This document shows, in pieces, positions 27,874 to 37,709 of a stretch of DNA of 64,000 bases (position 1 is its first letter; every line of letters begins with the position of its first letter). The notes under the pieces were generated by a model. That model was not told where the DNA came from, made no database searches, and saw nothing but the letters and a program-made list of their open reading frames with translations. This DNA comes from Pedobacter deserti. GTDB taxonomy: Bacteria > Bacteroidota > Bacteroidia > Sphingobacteriales > Sphingobacteriaceae. Both the position numbers and the translations under genes were made by a program. The stretch covers positions 2,542,001 to 2,606,000 of the forward strand of contig NZ_JAFMZQ010000001.1 in the NCBI RefSeq assembly GCF_024436415.1. The letters are read 5' to 3'.

Positions 27874-28241
27874 GCCTGCCCGGTATCAGCGTCGGTTGCG
27901 GCCGACTTATTCAGTTCCGATTCCCTGAAATCCTTATACTCCTGGGAGATATTGCTCGCCCTGGTCTTCACCTTTTCGATCACATCATCTTTCAGACCAA
28001 CCAGACTGTCTTTTCCGGTGCTGATTGTATCTTTAAGCGAATGCAGTCCGTCCTTCACATCATCGGCCAGGCCCAGCGCCCTGTCGGTCAGTCTTTCCCG
28101 TGTCGCACTTCCCTTATCAGGTGCAAACAATATTCCAAGCGCAGCGCCTACGGCCAATCCTGCTACCAATCCCACTACGGCAGTCGACGTGCTGCAGGTA
28201 CTTTTTGATAAATGGCTGTTAATTAATTTCTTGTAATTCAT
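27870..28241 (-). CDS. YtxH-domain protein
   Basis: A 123-residue protein with a hydrophobic Gly/Ala-rich segment (residues about 21-42, 'VVGLVAGLAVGAALGILF') followed by APDKGSATR and a long amphipathic, coiled-coil-like tail with alternating acidic and basic residues. This is the YtxH pattern; the family is linked to envelope stress in Bacillota, but its role in Bacteroidota is not established. It converges with the MFS gene. Confidence 0.8.
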   Translation of the reverse strand: MNYKKLINSHLSKSTCSTSTAVVGLVAGLAVGAALGILFAPDKGSATRERLTDRALGLADDVKDGLHSLKDTISTGKDSLVGLKDDVIEKVKTRASNISQEYKDFRESELNKSAATDADTGQA

Positions 28242-28335
28242 AATAGAGGTTTTTGTTCGTAATTAGACCTAACATAAAACGTACCATAGTGTCTGTTCTA
28301 CACCATTTTTTTTATATTGGTGGATAATCTGGACT

Positions 28336-30759
28336 ATGAGACTACATTTGACGATACTGCTGATCCCGTTCATGTTCGCAACCAGCACCAGCGGGCAGTA
28401 CAACGATCCCGACAATACCAGCAAAGAGCAGTTCCGGATGATCAGGCTAAAACTCAAAATAAAAGCCGATTCCGTTCGAAGCATGCTCAAGGAGCTACCG
28501 CAGAACTCCGAGAAGCGCCTTCTTATTCTCGCGGAACAAGAAATTGACAACAATGCTTACCACAACGCAGCGCTTATTGTCAACAGGCTGCTAGAGCAAA
28601 ACCCGGCAAACGATCAGGCACTATTGCTGAAAGGAAAATTAGAAATAGCAGGCTGGCGACTTGAGAATGCACTGGGTTGCGCAAAAAAGATCATGGACAG
28701 GCATCCTGCACACCCGGCCGCGCTCCTGCTGAAGGGCAAGGTGCTTATCTTACAAAAAAACTATACCTCAGCCTTAACAATAGCAAAAGATCTCCAGCAG
28801 AAATTCCCTGAAAATGCAGCTGCCTATCTTTTAGAGGCCGATGCCTGTTTCTGGAACCAACAGCCAGACAAAGCTGAGGGCCCGCTTAAGCGTTCGTTGC
28901 AACTGGATCCATTAAACGCCGATGCACGCTTTAGCTATGGTTATGCCATTTGGCGAAGGGGAGACGCCATGCAGCTCAACGCAATGGCTGCCCAGTGGGA
29001 TCTGGCACTCGCAATAGATTCCCTGCATTACCAAACGCACTGGCATTTCGGAAACGGACATACCAACCTGACTTATGCAGATTATGCGCGGCCGGATGAT
29101 TCAGCTGTTCGCGGACAACTTTATGCTGCTGACGAATACTTGCGACGCAATTTGATCGACTCAGCCCTTCACGTCGCCCGCAAAGTAAAGGAGAAATACC
29201 CTGCCTCACAGCTCCCAGATATGTACCTCGGCTCGATATATTACCTCAACTTTGCAGACAGCCGCAGGCTTGCGTTAGACTCCGCACAGGCTATTTTTAC
29301 TCGCATACTGCTGAATAAACCGCACTATGGCCCCGCTCACAATGGCCTTGCCAGCGTCATCAGGTCACGTCGGATACCCTTCCAGGAAAATTACGATGCC
29401 ATTCAAAGCCGGCTAAAAAACTTTCTGCTCATTAATCCGGAAACATTTCATCAGGTCTTTCCCAACATATCTGACTATCCAGGCCGCACCGTACAGGCAA
29501 TGGTCTGGAACCAATTGTACACAGCGACCGTCTATTTTCCCTTTCTAGCCAAACAAGGCGAGTCTTTCCGCATCCCGCCCTTGCATCACGACCTGGCTAT
29601 CGCCATGAAATCACCCTCGTTCCGGTATATGACAACATTCGATAACCGGCAGTGGATGGACATCCGCGGCGTGGGCAGCGGCGCCGCCGGGATAGAATAT
29701 GTCGAAAAGGGCGCCTTCGGCGAACGGAACGTCCTGCTCCATGAGTATGTTCATCTGTTTCATGGTACCGTGCTTACCGACGAGGAGAACCGGAAAATAC
29801 GCGCACTTTATTATAAAGCCATGGAGGAGGGGCGTACGCTCGATTACTATTCCCAGAATAATGAAAGCGAATACTTCGCGCAAACATACCCTGCATATTT
29901 TGAAGCCGTTAAAGTCCATCCCCTCGATTTTAAATCGATGAACACACGTTCCGACCTCCAGCGTAAAGACCCGGAAATGTTCAGTTTTATACATAAACTT
30001 GTCAGCAAAGAAAGGGCATACCAGGCTGGCGATCATAAAGCTATGGCCTCCAACTGGGCGCAGGTATATCTCAACCTCAGTCAGAAAGCGCCGTCGACAA
30101 CAGCCGCAATTCGATATGTGGATACCGCTTTGCAATATGATCGCAACTATCTTCCTGCGTATATCCGGATGGCCGCGCTCAAAAAGCAAGAGAACAACAT
30201 CAAAGAAGCGGCGTCCTGGCTGGATCGTGCGCGTAAAATTGACCCAAACTATGCGCCTGTTTACACCGCAATGGCCAATCTGTTGCCGCTTACCGTTGCG
30301 CAGCGGGCCGAACGGTTACATAAAGCCATATCCTTGGAAACCGACTATCAGGAACTCGCCTCCGTTCACAGGCAACTCCGGGAGCTGTATTTCCGAAATG
30401 GTCAGACCGAAGAGGCCATCAAGGCAGCCGAAGCCTATGTCAGCAAGGCGGCGACAATCTCCACATACCTCCGCGACAGGAGGGACGATGCATTAGCTTT
30501 TGCAGCGTCCCAGCGGGCCCAAAACGGCGATGCCACCCAATTGAGCGTACTTAGCAAGATTGTTGCGCAAAAGCCCCAGCATTTCGAATACCGCAACCAG
30601 TATGCAGACGCCCTCGCGGCAAACGGCCAGTATGAGACAGCAATCGCCACACTAGAGTCCGCTCAGCGGATTTTAACTGCATCGGGCACGCCAAGACAGG
30701 ATTTCGATCAACGGATCAAGGCCTATCGCCAAAAACTGGAAGAAACTAGAAAGCGATAG
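28336..30759 (+). CDS. Exported TPR protein with an HExxH peptidase-like centre
   Basis: An 807-residue exported protein (signal peptide residues 1-21). TPR-like repeats run from about residue 65 to 370 and again from about 595 to 780. The central part (about residues 380-580) has NVLLHEYVHLFHG, an HExxH zinc motif (His469, Glu470, His473), with acidic candidates Glu510 and Glu512 (NESEYFA) as third ligand, as in gluzincin peptidases. The combination of two TPR blocks around a predicted peptidase is unusual. A peptidase function is inferred; the protein is otherwise annotated by TPRs alone. Confidence 0.75.
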   Translation: MRLHLTILLIPFMFATSTSGQYNDPDNTSKEQFRMIRLKLKIKADSVRSMLKELPQNSEKRLLILAEQEIDNNAYHNAALIVNRLLEQNPANDQALLLKGKLEIAGWRLENALGCAKKIMDRHPAHPAALLLKGKVLILQKNYTSALTIAKDLQQKFPENAAAYLLEADACFWNQQPDKAEGPLKRSLQLDPLNADARFSYGYAIWRRGDAMQLNAMAAQWDLALAIDSLHYQTHWHFGNGHTNLTYADYARPDDSAVRGQLYAADEYLRRNLIDSALHVARKVKEKYPASQLPDMYLGSIYYLNFADSRRLALDSAQAIFTRILLNKPHYGPAHNGLASVIRSRRIPFQENYDAIQSRLKNFLLINPETFHQVFPNISDYPGRTVQAMVWNQLYTATVYFPFLAKQGESFRIPPLHHDLAIAMKSPSFRYMTTFDNRQWMDIRGVGSGAAGIEYVEKGAFGERNVLLHEYVHLFHGTVLTDEENRKIRALYYKAMEEGRTLDYYSQNNESEYFAQTYPAYFEAVKVHPLDFKSMNTRSDLQRKDPEMFSFIHKLVSKERAYQAGDHKAMASNWAQVYLNLSQKAPSTTAAIRYVDTALQYDRNYLPAYIRMAALKKQENNIKEAASWLDRARKIDPNYAPVYTAMANLLPLTVAQRAERLHKAISLETDYQELASVHRQLRELYFRNGQTEEAIKAAEAYVSKAATISTYLRDRRDDALAFAASQRAQNGDATQLSVLSKIVAQKPQHFEYRNQYADALAANGQYETAIATLESAQRILTASGTPRQDFDQRIKAYRQKLEETRKR

Positions 30760-30783
30760 AACGTCCATTCCGTCAGCCAAAAG

Positions 30784-31272
30784 CTAAGGCTGCTTTATCA
30801 GCGTAAAAAACTTAGGTACGTCCTTTTCGTTGGTCGAATAGAAAGTTAAAGTCTTGTCCCTGCCGTACAAATACAGCGCAGGATATTGTTTCGGACGAAA
30901 CAAGGGAATAAAAACCATATCCTTATCCCTCAAAATCGTCACATTCTTCATCGCGCGGAGCGGCTTGGCAAACTTACCGAAATAATAGTCGATCGATCTT
31001 GGCTCATCCAGCGTAACCATATAGATGTTAATGTCGGCCAGCTCAGTATTACGTTTGGAAAGCGCAGCACCGATTTTCTGACAATGCTCGCATGTGGCAT
31101 CAAACAGCATAATAAGCGATTTCTTGGTTTTTGGAATTTGATCCGTCGAAAATGCCTTGTCATCCAGCGTATAAAACACACCTCTGGGCATAGCCGAACC
31201 GGGCTGCAACTGCTGGGCGAAACCCGGCAATGCAAACAAAAGAAATAAAGATAAAACGCACGATCTTTTCAT
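30784..31272 (-). CDS. Small exported thioredoxin-like protein
   Basis: I use the ATG at 31272 (162 residues, MKRSCVLSLFLLFALPGFAQQ); the ATG 18 nt upstream adds a non-signal stretch. The signal peptide is followed by a redoxin-like fold with ATCEHCQKIG (CxxC near residues 65-68) and 'IPLFRPKQYPALYLYG' with a cis-Pro-like loop. It is probably a periplasmic thiol-disulfide protein. A CTAAAGTA motif (rc TACTTTAG) lies 4 nt before the ATG at 31277-31284. Confidence 0.75.
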   Translation of the reverse strand: MKRSCVLSLFLLFALPGFAQQLQPGSAMPRGVFYTLDDKAFSTDQIPKTKKSLIMLFDATCEHCQKIGAALSKRNTELADINIYMVTLDEPRSIDYYFGKFAKPLRAMKNVTILRDKDMVFIPLFRPKQYPALYLYGRDKTLTFYSTNEKDVPKFFTLIKQP

Positions 31273-31376
31273 AGCACTAAAGTAACACAAGTTGCAGATA
31301 TGTTACGCCAAAAAATCGATATACATAATCCCAAAAAAGATTTAGATTATTAAATTGCAGGCGCATCTGCAACCAA

Positions 31377-32525
31377 ATGAACCGCTATACGAACATGAAA
31401 ACCGACAAACTGATCATCCTCATTTCTGCCATTGTTATATCTTCAATCGTACATGGACAAGCTATAGCTCAGAACAAGGCGTTCAAAAACTGGCCGAAAG
31501 GTTCAGACCCGAAAGAAGTGGGATACCTGCTTACCACCCACTACCTGGAAACACCGCATACCAATTTCGGCTTTCCAACACCTCCGGGCTCTATTACTTA
31601 TTCAGAGGTATGTACTTGGTACGGAGCGCTTAAATACAGCGCTGTTACTAACAACCGGGGGCTGACCGACAAGCTCGATGATCGTTTCCGTCCGCTATTG
31701 TACGAAAAGAAGGGCCTGCAGCCGCGTCCGGATCATGTCGACCCGAACGTTTTCGGTTCCATACCGCTCGAGCTTTACATGCAGAAGAAAAACGACATTT
31801 ACCTCGACATGGGAAAATGGTTTGCCGACCAGCAATGGACTTTGCCGAAGAATGCCAAACCAGAGCACAAAGCGCTGATGGATAAGGGGCTAACCTGGCA
31901 AACGCGGATGTGGATCGACGATATGTACATGATCAATAACATGCAGTGCCAGGCATACCGGGCTACGGGCGACCGTAAATACATCGATCGCGCAGCGGCA
32001 GAAATGGTGGTTTACCTCGACGCTATACAGCGACCGAACGGCCTGTTTTATCATGCCCCCGATGTACCATTCTTTTGGGGAAGGGGCAACGGCTGGATGG
32101 CTGCCGGCATGACCGAACTGCTTACTTCGCTGCCGGCGGACAACAAGGATCGTCCAAGAATCCTGAAGGCATTTCAAACCATGATGGCCAGTCTTAAACA
32201 ATACCAGACTGCCGATGGCATGTGGCTTCAATTGGTCGACGATAAAGAATCCTGGCCCGAAACCTCCGGAACCGGAATGTTTACCTTCGCCATGATCTCC
32301 GGGGTAAAAAACGGTTGGCTTAACGCTGATGAATATGCGCTTGTAGCCCGCAAAGGCTGGATCGCGCTAACCAAATACATCGAGCCCAATGGCGACGTCC
32401 GCGAGGTTTGTCAGGGTACAAACAAAGAGAACAGCAGACAATATTATCTGGACAGAAAGCGTATTACAGGCGATATGCACGGTCAGGCCCCGGTACTGTG
32501 GTGCGCCTTTGCTTTATTGAAATAG
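31377..32525 (+). CDS. GH105-type unsaturated glucuronyl/galacturonyl hydrolase
   Basis: A 382-residue exported (alpha/alpha)6-barrel hydrolase of the GH105/GH88-like family, removing the unsaturated uronic acid left by polysaccharide lyases. Characteristic segments are 'TWQTRMWIDDMYMINNMQ' (with the catalytic-type Asp), 'FYHAPDVPFFWGRGNGWMAAGM' and 'ESWPETSGTGMFTFAM'. A signal peptide lies at residues about 1-30 (an alternative Met7 start at 31395 is also possible). It is followed after 22 nt by a predicted dehydrogenase, so an operon is likely. The linkage and polymer (for example pectin or rhamnogalacturonan) are inferred. Confidence 0.87.
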   Translation: MNRYTNMKTDKLIILISAIVISSIVHGQAIAQNKAFKNWPKGSDPKEVGYLLTTHYLETPHTNFGFPTPPGSITYSEVCTWYGALKYSAVTNNRGLTDKLDDRFRPLLYEKKGLQPRPDHVDPNVFGSIPLELYMQKKNDIYLDMGKWFADQQWTLPKNAKPEHKALMDKGLTWQTRMWIDDMYMINNMQCQAYRATGDRKYIDRAAAEMVVYLDAIQRPNGLFYHAPDVPFFWGRGNGWMAAGMTELLTSLPADNKDRPRILKAFQTMMASLKQYQTADGMWLQLVDDKESWPETSGTGMFTFAMISGVKNGWLNADEYALVARKGWIALTKYIEPNGDVREVCQGTNKENSRQYYLDRKRITGDMHGQAPVLWCAFALLK

Positions 32526-32547
32526 CTTTGAAACAGACAAAAGAACA

Positions 32548-34842
32548 ATGAACAAAATATATACTTCAGGGCTTCTGCTCCTCATCATCTTAACGTTGTA
32601 TCAATGTCAGAGTTACCGAAAGGCCGCTAGCCCGAACAAAGAAGTCGGACCGGTCGACCTAAGCACATCGCCGGTCATTCCCGCCGATCAAAGCATCGGT
32701 AAAATGCAGCTTGAAGCAGGTTTCGATATCGAACTGATTGCTGCTGAGCCGCTCGTAACAACGCCGGTAGCGATGGTGTTCGACAATCGCGGACGCATGT
32801 GGGTGGCCGAAATGAACGGCTATATGCCCGATACGCTCGGAACAGGAGAAGACCTGCCCAACGGAAACATCGTGATACTGGAAGACACAGACAACGATGG
32901 TCGGGCCGATAAGCGTACCGTTTTTCTCGATTCTTTGATACTTCCCCGGTCGCTTTGCCTTATAGAAGACGGACTGCTTGTGGCAGAGCCGCCTAACCTC
33001 TGGTATTATAAAATCAAAGACGACAAACCCATCAGCAAAACCCTGGTCGATAATAAATACGCAGTGGGCGGAAATGTCGAGCATCAGCCAAACGGATTAC
33101 TTCGGGGCCTCGACAACTGGATTTACAATGCCAAATCAGACACGCGCTACCGGAAGCAGGGCGATAAATGGCTCAAAGAACACACGCACTTCCGCGGTCA
33201 GTTCGGGATCAGTCAGGATAACTACGGCCGGCTGTATTATAACGACAACTCGTCTAACGTTTGGGGCGATTATTTCAGTCCAGGTTTCGGCGCAAAGAAC
33301 AGCAACCAGCGTGAAGTTGCCGGTTACAACCAGCGCGTGGTGCCCAACAACAAGGTATATCCGATACGCCCGACACCGGGCATCAACCGGGGGTATATGG
33401 ACGGGATGCTGGATGATAGCCTGCGTCTCAACAACTTCACGGCAGCCTGTTCACCGCTTATTTATCGGGGCGACCTATTTGGCGACAGCTATAATTTCAA
33501 TGCCTTCGTTGCCGAGCCTTCGGCCAACCTTGTCAAGCGCAATATATTAACCGAGACCGGCTATATCGTCAAAGGGCAGCAAGCCTATAAAGGCAAAGAA
33601 TTTCTGGCCAGTACCGATGAGAGATTCCGCCCGGTAGCCCTGTATAACGGTCCAGATGGCGCGTTGTACCTGCTTGATATGTATCGCGGCATTATCCAGC
33701 ATAAAACCTATGTTACCCCGTATCTCTCGGCACAGATCAAAGCGCGGAATCTGACGCTTCCCCTCAATTGCGGCCGCATTTACCGGATTACACCAAGCGG
33801 CAGCAAAGCAAAACACACCATCGTGCCCGACAATCCCGCCCAACTGGTCGGCCTCCTCGGGCATGCCAATGGGCACATTCGTGACCTTGCGCAGCAAACG
33901 CTGATCGACAGGAAATATAAGCAGGCGATCCCTGCATTAAAACAGGCAGTCCGACAAACGGCCAACCCGTTGCTTACCATTCACGCGTTGTGGACTTTAG
34001 AGGGATTACATGCGCTCGAAACTAACGAAGTCGTCAATCTCCTCAAGAACGCAGATACACACATTCGCCTTCAGGCACTTACCGTTATCCCTTCCGTACT
34101 CCATATGCAATCGGCGCCGGTATATATTGCCGCGCTGCAGCACATGCTCGAAAGCAACGATGAACCAGCGCTGCCATATATAGCCTACCTGGCCAGCTAT
34201 TTAAAAGCCTACAACCAGCGCGCCGCCGATGAGTTACTCTTGGCGCTTGCCAAGCGGCAGCCGGAGAATAAATATCTGGCCGATGCTATAGTGAGCAACC
34301 TGGAATACCGGGAAGAAGCCTTTGCTGCAACGCTTTCGCAAGCGTTGCCGGATACATCTGTACTGGTAGCCAGACAGGTCCGCAAAGCGGCCGATAATTA
34401 TTGGAACAAGCAAAAAAACCGCAATCCGGAGGTACTTGCCCGGCAGTTTCCCAAAGGTGCAGCCTTATTTGCCTCAAGCTGCCAAACCTGTCACGGTGCA
34501 GATGGAAACGGCATTAAATCCCTCGCCCCGCCGCTTAATAAATCGCAGTGGGTTACCGGCAACAAGAACCGGCTGATCTCCATCGTACTGCACGGGCTTA
34601 CCGGCCCCATCAACGTTAACGGACACCTTTACGAGGCACCGGAAATTGCAGGAGATATGCCGGGCATCGCCAACAGCGATGAAATTTCCGACGAAGACAT
34701 TGCCCAGTTGCTAAGCTATATCAGGCAGTCGTGGCAAAACAACTCAGGCAAAATAACCGCTAAAGAAGTCACCACACAGCGCGAAAAACTAAAAGGACGT
34801 CAGAAGACATTTACACAGGAAGAACTCGAAACGATTAATTAG
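32548..34842 (+). CDS. Membrane-bound dehydrogenase with HEAT repeats and C-terminal cytochrome c
   Basis: A 764-residue lipoprotein (hydrophobic start, Cys20 in LYQCQS). Residues about 45-410 resemble the PVC-type/sorbosone-dehydrogenase beta-propeller ('VTTPVAMVFDNRGRMWVAEMNGYM', 'DNDGRADK', 'GLLRGLDNWIYNAKSD'). HEAT-like repeats occupy about 420-600, and a class I cytochrome c domain with CQTCH (haem-binding, near residue 651) is at the C-terminus. Such proteins oxidise sugars or alcohols and pass electrons to a c-type haem. It follows the GH105 gene by 22 nt, suggesting a role after oligosaccharide release. Confidence 0.85.
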   Translation: MNKIYTSGLLLLIILTLYQCQSYRKAASPNKEVGPVDLSTSPVIPADQSIGKMQLEAGFDIELIAAEPLVTTPVAMVFDNRGRMWVAEMNGYMPDTLGTGEDLPNGNIVILEDTDNDGRADKRTVFLDSLILPRSLCLIEDGLLVAEPPNLWYYKIKDDKPISKTLVDNKYAVGGNVEHQPNGLLRGLDNWIYNAKSDTRYRKQGDKWLKEHTHFRGQFGISQDNYGRLYYNDNSSNVWGDYFSPGFGAKNSNQREVAGYNQRVVPNNKVYPIRPTPGINRGYMDGMLDDSLRLNNFTAACSPLIYRGDLFGDSYNFNAFVAEPSANLVKRNILTETGYIVKGQQAYKGKEFLASTDERFRPVALYNGPDGALYLLDMYRGIIQHKTYVTPYLSAQIKARNLTLPLNCGRIYRITPSGSKAKHTIVPDNPAQLVGLLGHANGHIRDLAQQTLIDRKYKQAIPALKQAVRQTANPLLTIHALWTLEGLHALETNEVVNLLKNADTHIRLQALTVIPSVLHMQSAPVYIAALQHMLESNDEPALPYIAYLASYLKAYNQRAADELLLALAKRQPENKYLADAIVSNLEYREEAFAATLSQALPDTSVLVARQVRKAADNYWNKQKNRNPEVLARQFPKGAALFASSCQTCHGADGNGIKSLAPPLNKSQWVTGNKNRLISIVLHGLTGPINVNGHLYEAPEIAGDMPGIANSDEISDEDIAQLLSYIRQSWQNNSGKITAKEVTTQREKLKGRQKTFTQEELETIN

Positions 34843-34863
34843 CGCTCATTAGCCAGGTAAAGA

Positions 34864-36249
34864 TCACAACAAGTCATTCGCCAGATTGGCCAATGCACTT
34901 CGTTCGCCTTTATCCAGTGTAATATGTGCATAAAGAGGGTGGTGCTTAGCATTTTGAATCAAGTAAGATAAACCATTACTCTCAGCATCAAGATAGGGGG
35001 TATCTATCTGGTAGATATCTCCTGTAAAGATGATCTTCGTATCCTCTCCAGCACGGGAGATGATCGTTTTCACCTCATGCGGGGTCAGGTTCTGCGCCTC
35101 GTCGACAATAAAAAATATTTTCGTCAACGTGCGCCCGCGGATATACGCCAGCGGCGTAATCACGATCTTTTCCGAACTCACAAACTCGTCAATCCGCGCC
35201 TGCATCTTCGAGTCGTCCGCATACTGGTCTTTAATAAACTTCAGGTTATCCCATATCGGCGCCATGTACGGGTCAATCTTCGACTTAATATCTCCCGGCA
35301 AGAAACCAATATCTTTATTCCCCATCGCAATAATAGGCCGGGTTACGTAGATCTGCCGAAAATCTTTGCGCTGCTCCAGCGCACTGGCCAACGCAATAAG
35401 CGTTTTTCCCGTGCCGGCCTTACCCTGAATCGTCACCAGCTTTATGTCCGGATTCAGCAAAGCATGCACAGCAAAGCTCTGCTCATCATTCCGCGGCGCG
35501 ATACCGAAAACCGGCCTTGGTTTGACCCTCTGTAACAGTCCCGTTTGCAGTCCATACCAGGCCATCGCCGATTTCCTTCCGCTCTTAAGCACACAAAAAT
35601 GATTGGCATCCGCATTTGCAAGATTCAAATCGCCGGCCTCCGCTTCGCCCTTTTCCTTAAGCGTTATCATAACCTCCTCAGGCACCCGTGTCAACAGTTC
35701 CTTACCGGTATAAAGTTCATCGAGGTTCTTAACCTTCCCAGTTTCATAGTCCTCGGCGAAAATATCCAGCGCTTTAGCTTTCAGGCGCAAACAAATGTCT
35801 TTAGATACCAGCACAATCCGGCGCTTCGGAAACTCCCGCTTCAGCGAAAGCGCTGCATTCAAAATTTTGTGATCGATCTTACCCGAGCCAAAAACCGCCT
35901 CCGCATCCTGCTCCAAACTTCGGTTACCCGAAACGGAAGCCCTGTCCATCACCACCTTAAACCGTCCGGTTTTGCTGCTCCCGTTCAGCGGCACCCATTC
36001 GTTCATCAGCCTGCTGGCCGACAACCGGTCCATCAACCTGATAAATCCCCTGGCTTCCGCGTTACGCGTTTCATTACCGCTTTTCATATTGTCCAGTTCC
36101 TCCAGAACCTGAATTGGAATAGCCACGTCATGCTCCTGGAAATGCGTAAAGGCGTTATGATCGTATAGAAGCACCGAAGTATCCAGCACAAAAATCTTTT
36201 GCTGCTTATCCGGTTGGCCTTTTTTGTGTAATTTACTGGCTTTGGACAT
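34864..36249 (-). CDS. PhoH-family protein with N-terminal PIN domain
   Basis: A 461-residue PIN-PhoH protein. The PIN domain (about residues 18-150) starts with VLDTSVLLYD (Asp23) and has LEELDN as second acidic motif. The PhoH ATPase domain (about 230-455) has a Walker A motif GKAGTGKT and a Walker B FIVDEAQN. PIN-PhoH proteins act as RNA helicase/nuclease-like enzymes in several bacteria. A CTAAAGTA motif lies 4 nt upstream of the ATG at 36254-36261. Ends at 34864, 21 bp beyond the convergent dehydrogenase. Confidence 0.93.
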   Translation of the reverse strand: MSKASKLHKKGQPDKQQKIFVLDTSVLLYDHNAFTHFQEHDVAIPIQVLEELDNMKSGNETRNAEARGFIRLMDRLSASRLMNEWVPLNGSSKTGRFKVVMDRASVSGNRSLEQDAEAVFGSGKIDHKILNAALSLKREFPKRRIVLVSKDICLRLKAKALDIFAEDYETGKVKNLDELYTGKELLTRVPEEVMITLKEKGEAEAGDLNLANADANHFCVLKSGRKSAMAWYGLQTGLLQRVKPRPVFGIAPRNDEQSFAVHALLNPDIKLVTIQGKAGTGKTLIALASALEQRKDFRQIYVTRPIIAMGNKDIGFLPGDIKSKIDPYMAPIWDNLKFIKDQYADDSKMQARIDEFVSSEKIVITPLAYIRGRTLTKIFFIVDEAQNLTPHEVKTIISRAGEDTKIIFTGDIYQIDTPYLDAESNGLSYLIQNAKHHPLYAHITLDKGERSALANLANDLL

Positions 36250-36293
36250 ACAGCTAAAGTAAGGAATAACCCGTTAAACAAAACAGTGAAAAT

Positions 36294-36317
36294 AAAAAAA
36301 GGGCGCTCCAGGCGCCC
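36294..36317 (-). terminator. Intrinsic terminator of the tandem barrel genes
   Basis: A 6-bp perfect stem (GGGCGC/GCGCCC) with a TCCAG loop is followed on the minus strand by seven T residues. It lies between the barrel gene ending at 36339 and the PhoH gene start. Confidence 0.75.
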
Positions 36318-36338
36318 CTCTGCTAAAAACTATTTTAA

Positions 36339-36944
36339 CTAAAACAGAAAGTACACTTTGAAAGCAAAGTTGTTAATGATCCCGCCGGTCGATAAGTCAA
36401 AATTCTGGCGCTTTGTACGTGAAATCGGCTGTCCGAAATTGGTTTCCTTATTCACAGAATAATTTGCGCCGGCAGACAACAAGCGTGTCTCCAAAGCCAG
36501 ATTTTCGCTCATAAACCAGGTTATCCCACCATAAGCATTTAAACCGTAGTTATCTATGCTACGCTCATATCTATTAGTTCCCTGAACCTGGCTGTCCTCA
36601 TTTTTCAAATAAGCCGCCTCGCCGCCGGCATAAGCGTAAAGCGACCTTACAATAGGATAATATCTTTGATAATCCAATTTACCACCATACACTTTCATCT
36701 CGGATTCGTCCCCTTTGGTTTTGCCATACAGTCCCTCGATGCCGATCTTTACGTTGTCTGCAACAAAGCCTCCAAACCCTAAAGAAAAAGCATTGTTTGT
36801 GGTTTTTAAATCCCCGTAACCCTCAGCCTTAATCGTCGACCTGCTTGATACTATGCCCAAACCTAATGTCGTTGTGCCTTTTGTCTGTGCCATCCCAGCC
36901 AGCGATGTCATTAATAAACCCGCGGCTAATATATATTTGATCAT
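36339..36944 (-). CDS. Outer-membrane beta-barrel protein (paralogue of the next gene)
   Basis: A 201-residue porin-like protein: signal peptide ending GMAQ, then alternating aromatic and polar strands with a C-terminal 'NNFAFKVYFLF' typical of BAM-recognised ends. N-terminal 'AQTKGTTTLGLGIVSS' is shared with the upstream paralogue ('AQTKGTSALGFSVSS'). About eight strands fit the length. The stop-to-start gap to the upstream paralogue is 19 bp. Function unknown. Confidence 0.8.
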   Translation of the reverse strand: MIKYILAAGLLMTSLAGMAQTKGTTTLGLGIVSSRSTIKAEGYGDLKTTNNAFSLGFGGFVADNVKIGIEGLYGKTKGDESEMKVYGGKLDYQRYYPIVRSLYAYAGGEAAYLKNEDSQVQGTNRYERSIDNYGLNAYGGITWFMSENLALETRLLSAGANYSVNKETNFGQPISRTKRQNFDLSTGGIINNFAFKVYFLF

Positions 36945-36963
36945 AATCTTAATATTGAAAAGG

Positions 36964-37587
36964 TTAAAAAAGGAAGTAAATTTTGAACGACATGTCGTTG
37001 ATCAGTCCGCTGGTAGATAAATCAAACGAAAAATAATCGGACTCCGAGTCATTACTGCCTAGCCGATTATTGGCTTTATAGTAATTACCACCTGCAGAAA
37101 GCAATTCTGTTTCCAGCGCAAAACGTTTCGATATGAACCAAGTAAGTCCGCCGTTTGCCCTTAAGCTGTACATATTAGCTATGTTTGCCTCATTGTTATC
37201 CGCCGTATTTTCGCTTAATGTCTCCTTGGTACGGCTATAACCACCCAGTCCGCCGGCATAAAGGTACAGGGATTTAAAAACAGGAAAATAGTGCTGATAG
37301 TCCAGACCTATGCCGTATCTTCTTGTTTCTGAACTGATGGTCGACGTATTGGTCGAAGCCTCAGCGGTGCCGTAAGAAAGATGGACACCTAGCTTGGCAT
37401 TATCTTTTACGAACATACCATAACTTAAACCAAAGTCCCTGGATGTTTGCTCCGAACTATACGTGCCGAGATCGTTCTTGATTTTCTGGGACGATACGCT
37501 GAAGCCAAGCGCACTGGTCCCTTTGGTTTGAGCAATCCCCGCCAGGGAGAGCATTACTGCCGCAGCAGTCAATAATTGTTTTTTCAT
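36964..37587 (-). CDS. Outer-membrane beta-barrel protein
   Basis: I start at the ATG at 37587 (207 residues, MKKQLLTAAAVML), because the upstream ATG at 37656 adds a leader before the signal peptide. The protein has a signal peptide (ending IAQTKG), then an eight-stranded porin-like pattern, ending in 'MSFKIYFLF'. It shares the AQTKG start and overall length with the downstream paralogue, so the pair arose by tandem duplication. Substrate unknown. Confidence 0.82.
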   Translation of the reverse strand: MKKQLLTAAAVMLSLAGIAQTKGTSALGFSVSSQKIKNDLGTYSSEQTSRDFGLSYGMFVKDNAKLGVHLSYGTAEASTNTSTISSETRRYGIGLDYQHYFPVFKSLYLYAGGLGGYSRTKETLSENTADNNEANIANMYSLRANGGLTWFISKRFALETELLSAGGNYYKANNRLGSNDSESDYFSFDLSTSGLINDMSFKIYFLF

Positions 37588-37667
37588 GAAATTTATATTT
37601 GTGTGTGCGTTAAAAGCGTTGGCTAAATATGCAAATATTTTGCAAACACAACACAATTCCTGAAAAA

Positions 37668-37709
37668 AAAACGGAGTCTCATTTTCTTTCGATCAGAGTA
37701 CTCCGTTTT
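37668..37709. terminator. Terminator-like hairpin upstream of the barrel genes
   Basis: A 10-bp perfect stem (AAAACGGAGT / ACTCCGTTTT) with an internal CTC/GAG pairing and a loop of about 22 nt, preceded by eight A residues and ending in four T residues. It could stop minus-strand transcription entering from the intergenic region. Confidence 0.45.
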
